This document shows, piece by piece, positions 47,116 to 56,545 of a stretch of 64,000 nucleotides of DNA. This DNA comes from Notospermus geniculatus (taxonomy: Eukaryota > Nemertea > Pilidiophora > Heteronemertea > Lineidae). A program made the translations under genes and the position numbers. Numbering within the stretch: position 1 is the stretch's first letter; every line of letters begins with the position of its first letter. The notes beneath the pieces are model-generated. The model had not been told where the DNA came from. It ran no database searches and was given only the letters and a program-made list of their open reading frames with translations. The stretch covers positions 62,925 to 126,924 of the forward strand of contig NMRB01000195.1 in assembly GCA_002633025.1 (NCBI GenBank), in the 5' to 3' direction.

Positions 47116-47134
47116 CCAGTGCATTGTCTTTTTC
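47116..47134 (-). CDS. 19-nt microexon
   Basis: Acceptor TTCCTTTTTACAG, donor CTGG/GTAAAG, encoding EKDNAL. It enters at phase 0 from the SET exon ending LPW and leaves at phase 1 for exon 45786-46109, resolving what would otherwise be a phase clash. Many SET proteins of this type continue PWEK after the domain. Evidence is splice signals plus phase only. Confidence 0.5.
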
Positions 47135-47708
47135 CTGTAAAAAGGAAATCTGCTTTCATTCTTAGTGTCAGGTGTTTCCTTGCTCAAGTAAGTAGGCCTA
47201 CATACATTTATGCAGGAGAGTTGGTTATTTTTCAAATTTGGGAGAAGGGAAGGGATGATCATGCAGTGTAGTAAAATGTAATGATAGCTTTCATCTAGAC
47301 CCAAGCATAGCCAAGCTTCTGCACCTCTCAGCAACTCAGTCAGATTTCGTTGAATGAATGGTACACAGACTTTGTGCTCACCTGATTCTCAGACGGACCT
47401 TTAGCCAGCACTCAATTTCAAAATGGCTTAGATTGAGAAGTCCAAAATGTACCTGACATTCTTTGAGTATGGATGGTTGGAGTGTGAGATCAAAGACAAA
47501 GGAATTTCCATCTGACTCCCCAAGACCCTGTTTGAAGACCTAGTGGTACTTACGTACAAAGTTCTATGAGGTCAAAAGCTTCAGCAAGAACAAAATGTGC
47601 CACGTATTGTCTATACATCGGACAACACTATCACCGATGACAATGGATGGTGCAAGCCAAAATACAGTGTAGGCTCACGGAATAACCCATGGCCAGGAGT
47701 GTACATAC

Positions 47709-47907
47709 CCATGGGAGGTCCTTGATTCCATAATCGTAGAGGATTTCATCACCAGGCTGGATGTCTTTGGTGGCATAAAACAAAAGACAGGGATTGCCAT
47801 GGACCTCTTCCACCTTGACTCGGGCATTTCTTTCGCCCTTGTAGCCATGATTTATCAATCTTCCAAACTTTTTTTCCTCCGAGGCAGGCTCTTCAGTAGC
47901 ATCAACA
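47709..47907 (-). CDS. SET domain exon, C-terminal half (KMT5A/SETD8-like)
   Basis: Acceptor CCTTTTACTAG, donor ATGG/GTATGT, 199 nt, phase 2 to 0. It reads CVDATEEPASEEKKFGRLIN, HGYKGERNARVKVEEVHGN, LLFYATKDIQPGDEILYDYG, IKDLPW. The motifs C-VDAT, GRLINH (methyl-donor-binding Asn-His), a later NARV, and EILYDYG (catalytic Tyr) match the KMT5A class, which mono-methylates histone H4 lysine 20. The usual NHS is NHG here. It follows exon 48896 in phase, forming a complete SET core, so the domain could be active. Confidence 0.85.
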
Positions 47908-48317
47908 CTAGTAAAAGGAAGCAAGCTCCATTCATCATGTTTATGGCATTTCAGTCTCCCATCATGCATTGACATGCAGGAAATAAATTCAAATATTATA
48001 AAATTGTCTACCAGTGCAAAAGTGGACAATAAGGGTAGCAGGATCCTCTGATGTGACTGTTCTTGGCCTTGACAAATCTTATGCCAGGCCTGGTATTCAT
48101 AAAGCTACTTAAGTCAAAGCAGAGCGAACAAGTCCTTAACTTTGGTGCACCAAACAAGTGGGATTCAATATGACACTTAAGTCAAGTAGACCACTCAAAT
48201 TGTCTGTTAGATTTGAGACACCTCCGAGGCAGTCTTATCTTTAGGTAGATTGGCTTATTTGCTTAAAATCATTCAGTTATTGGCAATTTAATCAAAGGAA
48301 ATGGCCACTGTAATGTT

Positions 48318-48510
48318 AGCCTCACAGTTTGAGATTGAACGGAGATGGGCAATGCGTCGCGAACGCGTTTTTTTGCAAAAGAGTGCACTTTTGATCTTGA
48401 ACTTTATCAACGATATCACGGGATCAATGGACAGACATTATTGGATGTAGTTGATGTTATTCGCAACTACCTCGAACCTCAAACGAATCACGCGCTCAGG
48501 CATTGACATA
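48318..48510 (+). pseudogene. PIF/Harbinger transposase relic
   Basis: One frame gives IERRWAMRRERVFLQKSAL, and after a frame change FDLELYQRYHGINGQTLLDV, VDVIRNYLEPQTNHALRH. RRERVF, LYQRY and I-x3-LEP-x-TNHAL fit the N-terminal region of HARBI1-like transposases. Frameshifted and truncated; it may relate to the Harbinger-type MITEs at 6018 and 29158. Confidence 0.6.
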
Positions 48511-48895
48511 AGCCGCGGCACCGCGGCCATTTGCCGTCGTGCCCATCTAAATTGGCCGTATGCCTGAAATAAAATCAAGTTGCTCACGGCCAAGCTTGGC
48601 CTGCCCCTTTTGTCTGCTCGCCTGTGTGCCCCTTTCTACAATGTGTCACACTCAGTTCCCTTGGGAGGCAATTTCTGGCCTCCATGGCCCAGATCTATAA
48701 CCTACGCACACGAAGATTAGACGGATGCCAAAGTCGCATTGAATCAACCCGACGCATGAGTTCGTTAGGCCAAGTAAAAAAATACTTATGTTTATCGTCC
48801 ACCTGGTCCCTCAAAATTGGCAAGGGGGGCACTTTTTATTTTTATTTTTTATTTTGGAAGATGGGTTTCCAGAGGGCAATATCATGAATACTAAC

Positions 48896-49049
48896 CACCA
48901 ATCTTTTCCTTTATATTTGAAAAAGTACCGGAAAACACTCGCCGTGGCTCCCTCTCTCCGCTCTCCTTCTTCGCCGGGCACCAGTTCCCCAGCATACTGA
49001 CAGATGAACTGACCCAGCTGAATCAACTGACTTGCCCGAACACCACGTC
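48896..49049 (-). CDS. SET domain exon, N-terminal half (KMT5A/SETD8-like)
   Basis: Acceptor TCATTTCTTCAG, donor GGTG/GTTAGT, 154 nt, phase 1 to 2. It reads RGVRASQLIQLGQFICQYAG, ELVPGEEGERREGATASVF, RYFFKYKGKDW. The G-R-G-V start, G-x-F-I-x-x-Y-x-G-E-L and the FF-x-Y-K-GK strand are the first half of a SET domain, and the split codon joins to CVDAT in the next exon. The upstream exon, which should end in phase 1 just before the GRG, was not found within the transposon-rich 49-64 kb region. Confidence 0.85.
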
Positions 49050-49376
49050 CTGAAGAAATGAATAAAAAAAGATATTTGGTCAGTGATAGTCTTGCTTGAG
49101 TACAGTCACGGAAAACTTGAATATCAATTCTGTCTCAGCTGGGGTGGACCCGAAAGGTATTTTGTTTTTAAAAAAATGGGTGTCGTCAATTCTATACACT
49201 CAGCAATTCTAGATACACTCAGACAATAAGTGGATTAAAATTCTCAATATTTTCACGGCATAGCAAAAATGTGGAACTTGCAAGAATTTTTTTACCAAAA
49301 TACCTTTTGGGTATTGAAATAGGTAGCCTGGCAGTCTGTCATCACAGCTGAAAAGGTGCTGGAAGGTGAAAAATCG
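49050..49376. other. Upstream intron, nothing recognised
   Basis: AT-rich; no further SET-family exon seen. Confidence 0.4.
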
Positions 49377-51466
49377 ATGAAATGGTCCATGGACCATGTG
49401 CTCACCCCGTTTGGACATAGTGTATCAGTGTTCTCCAACTTCTGGCGGTATCCGGGCTCCGGCGGGGGGTCTGGGGGGCGTCCCCCAGAAATATTTTTGC
49501 GTAGGTGGGCTGAGATGCGATTTCCTGCGTTCTGATGATGCAAAGACTGCATGTAACAGGTTCCTGCAACCCCTCATTTGAAATGGGAACGGTCCCAAAC
49601 CAGACACAACAAAGCCACGTGGTCAGCCTCCAGTCAAAACAAGAGCACACGGTCAGGCCGTAGTACTGCTCAGGTGCAGTAGTTTTGGTCATGGCACCCT
49701 GCATGGTTCACGCAGTGACTTAGGACTGAAATGAAGGATAGGGCCATCTTCCTCCCTTCCTTTGTGAAGAAGAGCCAGGCATCATCTTCTGCAACACCAG
49801 CTGTCACTGAAGTTTGAACAAAATAAATTTCCTGGTGAATCCTAAACAGGGCCAGCAACGTTTCTTGTTCATCCAATGAAATTAGAAAGGGGTGTGAGAA
49901 TCAGAAGTTTTCAACTGAGAGACAGACGTCAATCAACCTGTAACTTAGGCCCCTGACTCCCGATTCAGCTATTGCCATAGCTACCTGTCTCTGGCCGAGT
50001 GTTAATCAAACATGATGTTTGAATGACATTTGACCACTGACGGTCCCAGGCCACTGTCAGATCATGGGAAGATCAAAGGATGATGCCGACAAGTCGTGCT
50101 CGAGTGTGGTGTTTGTGGTTTAGGCCTGTGGTTAGCATGATGCATGATTACAAATATTGACTTTGTGTGCGATATGGTTGCTTCAGCGTAACTTTCGTCA
50201 GCCGTGGCGGGCAGTTTTTTTCTGTGGCGGCAGACTTTTTTGGTGTGGCGGGAACAGTCCGTTCGGCGTTTAGGTTGGCGGCAAGAAAATCTGGTGTGGC
50301 GCTGTGTACCCGCGGTATAGGAGTTGGAGAACACTGGTGTATAAATGACAGAGAGAGGTGCATGTCAGTTATGAGCAGACAGGGTCAAGTCATTCCCAAG
50401 TTGCAGGACTTCAATGACTGTTGGGTTATGCCACCTGGCGGCCATATTGGATGTCCGATCGGGCCAAAACTTCACATGCAGGAAAGGTCGTGTAGAGGGA
50501 GTCACGTAGCACATTTGAGTGATCTGGGTCAAGTCGTTCCTGAGTTATAGCACATTTGATGATTTTCGGGCTATGCCACTGGCGGCCATATGGGAAGTTT
50601 AATCAGGCCAAAATTTGTTGATGTGCTTGTAAAGGTAACATCAAGTTTGAGCACTTTGGGTCCCAAAGCCTTTCCTGAATTAGCACGGATTTTCAGGTTA
50701 CGCCACCTGCTGGCCATATTGGATGTCCGATCGGGCTAAAACTTCACATGCACATAAAGGTCATCTAGAGGGAACCACATCCATATGCACATCTGAGCGC
50801 TCTGCTGGGTCAAGTCGTTCCTGAGTTGGATGATTTTCGGGTTACGCCACCTGGCGGCCATATTGGAACTTCAATCAGGCCGAAATTTGACGTGCTTGTA
50901 AAGGTCACCTAGAGGGAGGTAAATATCAAGTTTGAGCACTCTGGGTCAAACCATTCCTGAGTTAGCACTTCGATGATTTTCAGGTTACGCCACCTGGCGG
51001 CCATATTGGATGTCCGATCGGGCCGAAACTTGGTATTTTTTAAGGTACCCCTCTAATACATGTTTATGCAAGATATGAAGACGCTCAGTGAAATAGTGAA
51101 GAAATGTGGCACGTTCGTTACTTTTGTCGAACTTTGACCTCTGTGACCTTGAAAAGTAGGTCAAATCAAAAACCCGTTACATGTATCCTAATTAATTAGA
51201 TACACCTATGATAAAAATTTGGAGACGATCCAGTCATTAGTTTAGGAGTTTGCACTTTTTGTGTTTTTGGTTTTGGCCACCTGGAGGCCAAGCCAAGAAT
51301 CGAATCGGACCGAAACTTGGTGTCATCGTCATCTGACCTAGGGGTATATATGTACCAAGTTTCAGATCAATAGCTCCAGCGGTTACGAAACGTGCCCTGC
51401 TAACGGTCAACGACGGATGACGACGACGGACGCTGCACCTCGACAAAAGCTCACCGGTGAGCTAAA
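49377..51466 (+). mobile_element. Tandem-unit element, family A, complete
   Basis: 5' AAATGGTCCATGGACCATG at 49379; five ~143-bp units with GCCACCTGGCGGCC-type motifs at 50430, 50575, 50702, 50846, 50989; then a longer unit with GACCTCTGTGACC (51136) and GGCCACCTGGAGGCC; GACGACGACGGACG; hairpin AGCTCACC/GGTGAGCT (51448-51463) and AAAAA. Interrupted by a hAT-like element at 49426-50336. Same plan as 19770-21985. Confidence 0.7.
49420..50342. mobile_element. hAT-like element nested in family A, 6-bp TSD
   Basis: Element 49426-50336, TIRs CAGTGTTCTCCAACT and inverse, GTGTAT directly on both sides. Both subterminal regions carry GGCGG-type motifs (left TTCTGGCGG, right runs of TGTGGCGG). The short minus-strand frame at 49670-49876 has no donor and is not called. 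Confidence 0.7.
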
Positions 51467-52489
51467 AAGTCCAGTTGGGGAATGGGGAAATGGGGAACCC
51501 GCAAATGGGGAACCCGCACACCGACAGGTCGGCGCTGCCAGCGCTTAACCGAAACGACGTCATTGACGTCATTTTAGGTGTCATTGACGTCATGTTAGGT
51601 GCTGACGTTGCGTCATGAAAAAAATGCCTGTACATTTTTCTACAGGAAAAATGACACAAAAGACGTTGCCATTATCGCCATTGTATCTCTTCATTTTAAG
51701 AAAAAAAGGAATGAGATTTTAAAAAGAAAATTTCATCTGCTACAAGATGGTGTAAGTTTTATTGTTGGGCGACCAACACAAATGGTTTATTTTCACGCCA
51801 GAAATAAATGGAAAAATAACGTTAGAAAAACAGAGACTTCGGTACAAATGCTTGCAGCGTCACGTCGTGACGTTAGTGTGCGGGTTCGTCATTCCATAGT
51901 AATCACGTGACGTGATGATTGACAGGCGCTCATTCATACTGGCGTAGCGCGGGAAAATGAAAACGCTCGCCCTGGCGGTTCAGGATCACTTTAAGTGATA
52001 ATTTTTGGATATTTCTTACTTGCGGTAAATGTAAATGTTGATACACGCCATCTGGTGGCACGCATTTGAACGAAGCGACCTCAAACTAGATCGAGGCGGG
52101 TTCGGTAACCCGCACCGTGTAAAAGCGATCAATCCATCCTGAATCGAACCCGCCCGAGGAGGGTGGAGGCAGGTTTCCTCGAACCAGCACCGTGTAAGAA
52201 GGGCTAATAAAATAGTAATAGCCCTGATTGCCAACACCGCTGGTCACAGGCCACTCATATTAACTACCGGTAGTTACAATTGAATGGACCTGTCCCTTTT
52301 CCTAGGCCTGACCCACATTCTGTGAAGGGTTATGCCAGTGTTATCTGGTTATGGTGTGCTGATTATGGCAAGAATATTTGGGTCTTCTATCCATGGTTTA
52401 CACCCAAATTGATTTTAAAAGTGGTGTCTTCTTCAAAGTCCTTTTTCATAAAAACAAAAAAAAATTATTTTTATTTTAGCGTATTTTAG
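51467..52489. other. CRE-like cluster and gene-free sequence
   Basis: Two TGACGTCA sites (51564-51571, 51585-51592) within 30 bp plus TGACGTT and TGCGTCA, ending in another TGACG group near 51870-51920. A CCATCTGGTGGCA CTCF-like site lies at 52049. No exon placed; a promoter is possible but unproven. Confidence 0.4.
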
Positions 52490-52999
52490 ATGCGCGCCCC
52501 GGGGGGGTCACTCCCTGGTTCAACATTATCCCATGTGCGTTCCTAAAAAAGCGGGAATAGGGGGTGATTTTGCCGATTTTCGGCGGGCCCGCGTGATCAC
52601 AGAGAGGCCCCTTATTTCCCTATCATTCACGCAATAAGCCTAGGGGCCAGCATATTTCTCTCGCACAAGGCCCATCCTGAATTATAACTTTTCCCCTGCC
52701 CGCAGCAAAACGCAATATTCCGTCGGCAACAGCAGCGGGAGGCGGCTGACAGAGCGGGAGAGGCAGCGGGACTTGGAGCGCTGACATTTTCGTTAGCCCT
52801 AGCGGTGGCTTCGGGAACCAAAATGGCGCGCTGACTGTGTTCATCGTACGGGAGGGGGACGGGAGATATTCTTTCTGCCAGGTGGAGGGGGTGGGGATCA
52901 TGAACTCGCTGATCCCGCCAGAGGGGGCCATTTCAAAAAGCAAACCACACACATGGTGTATGGCCAGTGTGGGGAGTGACCCCCCCGGGATGCGCGCAT
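52490..52999. mobile_element. GC-rich TIR element
   Basis: ATGCGCGCCCCGGGGGGGTC at 52490 is mirrored by GACCCCCCCGGGATGCGCGC ending at 52999. Internal CTGCC/GGCAG and GGGACGGGAG stretches also mirror. The long minus-strand frame inside is a product of GC content. Confidence 0.65.
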
Positions 53000-53032
53000 G
53001 GGACACGAAACATAAAATTACGCATGGCCTAA

Positions 53033-54050
53033 AGACTTGGTCATGCACTGCAGTCATGCATGCACTACCGGTAGGCCTAGGCCTAGCCTACCAGTCTGTG
53101 AACCAGTCTTCCGAGTGAAATAGGCTTAGATCATCCATGCATCTCAGAAAGTAGGCCTGCCTCACCTCTTCCACACTCACACCCTTTTTCGTCACTTGAG
53201 GAATCTCCCAGGAAAAAATGAACCATGAACTTTATGGTTCAACCATAAAAGTTCATAGTTTTACTATGAACTTCATAGTTTTACTATGAACTTCACGGTT
53301 ATTTGGCCGCAGTTCATGGTTCAACCATAAACTTCATGGTTCATTTTTTGCTGGGCTGATTCTGAGTTGTGATCCTTCTTCAATGTCCTTGGGAAAAAGG
53401 AAAAAGCTAGCCTATGCACTTATTTGCAAATTGCAGGGATTATTTGTTGTGCTGTACAGAAGCTGAAATTTGCAGCTTCATACAATGTCATAGGCCTACA
53501 TGTAGCTTTCTCCATTTTCTGAATGATCACAACTTGTGATCCTTGAGAAAATGGAGAAAGCTAGGCCCTATGAACAATGACATGAATGATCATGATGATG
53601 AAGCTGCATATTAGGCCTAGGCCTAAATTGCAGCGATTGATTAGGCCTAGGCCCTATTCTGTACAGCACAACATAGCCTAATCCCTGCAATTTGCAAAGG
53701 CAGCCTAGGCCTAGCTTTTTCCGTTTTCCCAAAGACATAGCCTAAAGGATCACAACTCAGATGATTCTGATTGGCCTTCCTCAAGCAAGTTATGAAAATG
53801 AACAGCCCCTAGACCTAGGCCTAGGCCTACTTGATGTTGTGAAAAAGTGTGACAGTAGCCTACAGTGTGAGTGTGGAAGAGACGGCTACTTTCAGAGATG
53901 CATGGATGATTAGGGCCTCTGGCATGTCTGGAGGCCCTATTTCACTCGGAAGCATTTCACAGTGGTAGGCTAGGCCTACCGGTAGGCCTAGGCTACCGTG
54001 TTAGTAATGGTAGTGCATGACTACAGTGCATGACCGAGTCTTACATTCTT
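53033..54050. repeat. 1-kb imperfect palindrome with nested MITE
   Basis: AGACTTGGTCATGCACTG at 53033 pairs with its inverse at about 54025-54042; pairing continues through GATCATCCATGCATCTC, GTGTGGAAGAG and GGATCACAACTCAG to a centre near 53535. The left arm alone carries a 149-bp MITE (53207-53355). TAGGCCTA-type insertions differ between arms. Confidence 0.75.
53207..53355. mobile_element. Short MITE in one palindrome arm
   Basis: TIRs CCCAGGAAAAAATGAACCAT and inverse ending GCTGGG; interior made of GAACTTCATAGTT-type direct and inverted motifs. It is missing from the other arm. Confidence 0.7.
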
Positions 54051-54057
54051 AGCCTCA

Positions 54058-54863
54058 TAACAGAAATATACCCAGGTTCAATGTCGTCCTACAAAAATAT
54101 ACCCTGGGTATAATAGTTCGATCTACAAAAGTATTTATCCAGTATCGTAGTTTTGAGCCTAAGTACGAGTTGGGATTGGATGGCCGCCATTTTGTTTCTT
54201 GCTTCAAATGAGATGGCATTTTGCAATCAACATCTTCAAAATATCAGCAAATATTGTCAGATGTTGTGCTCATCGATAGCATGGGTAAACTGTTGACATA
54301 TTGTCTTAACACAATGGTCCAAACATATCGCAAGTTAAGCTCACAATTTTCACACTTTCAAAGAAATTAGCAAACGAACGGAGCCGATCGGCGCCCCATA
54401 TGTTTGTTCGGTGTCGTGCGTTCATACATCTGCGAGCCGTGCTGCGAGTACTCTTGCGGGTTTGAGTGACGATAAACGGCACGAAAATTTCTTTGATGCC
54501 TGTCGGTAGGCCTACGATAAATTAAAATGGTGCCCGTCGTGTCGGACGCCAAAGCGACGTTTTTCGACTTGTCATGCTTGTGCATGGTCATCTGGCATTT
54601 GCAAGATAGAACAATCTCGTCTTCAGGTGCTGTATCCAGTCCTCGGTATAGGCCTACTTTTGTAGATCGAACTATACAAAGGGTAGGCCTATAAGATGTG
54701 TACCGAAAATTGCGGACGTCGTGATGTGACGCCGTAGTGCATCCAACACATGCTGATGCATTGCGACGTCACTGACACCATGTAAACATGGTCCGCAATT
54801 TATGGTACATGACTATAGTTTTGTAGGACGACATTGAACCTGGGTATAGGACTATTTCTGTTA
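54058..54863. mobile_element. TIR element
   Basis: ACAGAAATATACCCAGGTTC at 54060 with ATGTCGTCCTAC inside is mirrored by GTAGGACGACATTGAACC to CTATTTCTGTTAT. GATCTACAAAAGTA near 54121 is also mirrored near 54658. No transposase. Confidence 0.65.
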
Positions 54864-55470
54864 TACCCAGGCATGCCAGGATGACATTGATTAACCGATT
54901 CGGCGGCAATATGAGCATGATGAGTGGCAGACTCGAGTTGTTTGATCATGTTAGGCCTAGGCCTGGCCTGGCTAGGGTATGTACCTAGGCCTACTACTCT
55001 TCATTCCACTTCCGATTGGCGCGAGGTTTCAACGATTGCTCTACAACGGCTGTGAAATTTTGATGAAACAATAACATGCGTCAATTGACTTAAGGCCTAT
55101 CTTTCTTGACGGTCACACCCATCATCACTGTGTCAATATTTTCCCGAAAAACGTGACAGAAAAAAGTTGTTTCACTCAAATAACAGTTCGTGTTTAGGCC
55201 TACGGCCGAAATGGCGGCCATTTTGAAATGACGCTGCATCGCGCGTGCACGTGTAGCTATAGAAATGGCCCATAAATAACGGGACACCTGGTCGAGTTTT
55301 CAACCATCCCCTAAAGATCTTAGTAGAAATCAGATTTAGCGTGACAATACGTTTTTTTTCTTTGGTCCATTGGAAAGAATATTTTTCTGGATATTGGCAA
55401 CCGAAAAATTTTGGAACCCAAATGATTGAAGATTTAGAAAACAGTGATTTCAATGAGACGATCATCAAAA
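54864..55470. other. No recognised feature
   Basis: TAGGCCTAGGCCTGG-type runs near 54953; no exon found. Confidence 0.4.
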
Positions 55471-56540
55471 AAAATAGTGCCAATGGCACTGTGCCCGCTT
55501 GGCTTGAAGCATGGTGATGGCCAAGGGAGAAATAATGCTTTTTTTTTGGTTTTGGCGCCCCTAGTGGCAAAGTCAAGAATTAGATTTTACTGAACATTCA
55601 TCCGAGTTGTTACACTACAGCCTAGAGGTAGATATGTGCAAAGTTTCAAAGCAATAGGGGAAAACCATTACAAAAAGAGCCGATTTCGTAATTTCAGGCG
55701 AACTTTGACCTCTGTGAACTTGAAAAGTAGGTCAAATTAAAAACTCGAGTGCTATATCGTATGTATCCTTATTAGATATACCCATGAAAAAAAATTGACG
55801 AAAATCCATCTCTCGGTTAGGGAGAAATAGTTCAAATAGCACTTTCCATGATTTTGGTTTTGGCCCCCTAGTGGCTAAGTAAAGAATCAGATTTCACCGA
55901 AGTTTTGTCTGTAAGTTGCTATAACCTAGAAGTACATGTGTACAAAGTTTCAACACAACAGTTCAAACCATTATCAAAATATAGCCCTTTGAAATTTTTC
56001 ACAAAACGCCCCCTGGAGGCCAAAATAGGAATCCAACCGTGCTCAAAATCGAACTCGACCTAGATCTTAGGCCCATATATACACCCACCAAAGATCAAAA
56101 AGATTCATCAAAAAATAAAGGCGCTAGAGCGCTAACAAACCAAAAGTTTACGGACGTACGTACACATACGTACCTACGTACGGATTGACGCACGACAGAC
56201 CACCACTCAATGACCCCAACCACAGCTTAAAGCCCCACTGTATTGAATCTGAAAAACGCAAATCATCGCCGCGATTCTTGACGTCAGTGCACGACGTCAC
56301 AACGTGTAAAATGTACTGCGCTCCATCTGAATACATTAGAGCCCTCCCTGCAGATTTTTTCATTGTGTGCTGAAAACTAGGCCTTGATTCTCGGAAATAC
56401 GCATCAGGCAGGCATTTTGGGGACCTTCACGATGCTATGAGACCTCGACCAGCATTCTCCCAACACTTTTAAAATCCAGTAAAATTCAATACTGTGGGGC
56501 TTTAAGCCCTGCTGGGCCTTGCGGCCAAGCGGGCTAAAAA
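55471..56540 (+). mobile_element. Tandem-unit element, family B, copy 2
   Basis: 5' GTGCCAATGGCAC and GTGCCCGCTTGGC; units at 55556, 55858 and 56006 with CCCCTAGTGGC/CCCCCTGGAGGCC; GACCTCTGTGAAC near 55704; a TACGTACC-rich stretch; 3' hairpin GGCCTTGCGGCCAAGCGGGCT then AAAAA. Interrupted by a TTAA MITE. Confidence 0.65.
56227..56505. mobile_element. TTAA MITE nested in family B
   Basis: Element 56231-56501 (271 bp), TIRs AGCCCCACTGTATTGAAT and inverse, TTAA on both sides. The 10711 copy shows the empty site CACAGCATAAGCCC. Confidence 0.8.
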
Positions 56541-56545
56541 TGGTC

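Larger units (their letters stand above)
18163..49049 (-). other. Gene model: SET domain to Crypton-type recombinase
   Basis: Minus-strand exons that I could place by GT..AG borders and phase, in transcript order: 48896-49049, 47709-47907, 47116-47134, 45786-46109, 42967-43107, 40219-40359, 35898-36038, 31923-32061, 30370-30476, 29422-29720, 28305-28385, 26995-27057, 24496-26486, 22147-22209, 18967-19014, 18163-18395. Phases agree everywhere except between 31923 (ends phase 2) and 30476 (starts phase 0), where an exon is missing or the gene is split. The start exon was not found. Joining the SET part to the recombinase part is inference from strand, order and phase; a transcript would settle it. 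Confidence 0.45.

Noticed and set aside
49670-49876. Extra minus-strand exon upstream of the SET domain
   Set aside because: An acceptor-like TTCAG exists but no GT donor in frame, and it lies within a hAT-like element.
52623-53057. 144-residue minus-strand frame
   Set aside because: Lies inside a GC-rich TIR element and runs across its end; composition-driven.
53150-53205. Cysteine-containing minus-strand exon (donor GTGAGG, phase 1) as the missing exon before SET
   Set aside because: Phase fits, but it sits inside a palindrome arm beside a MITE and I could not define an acceptor or similarity.
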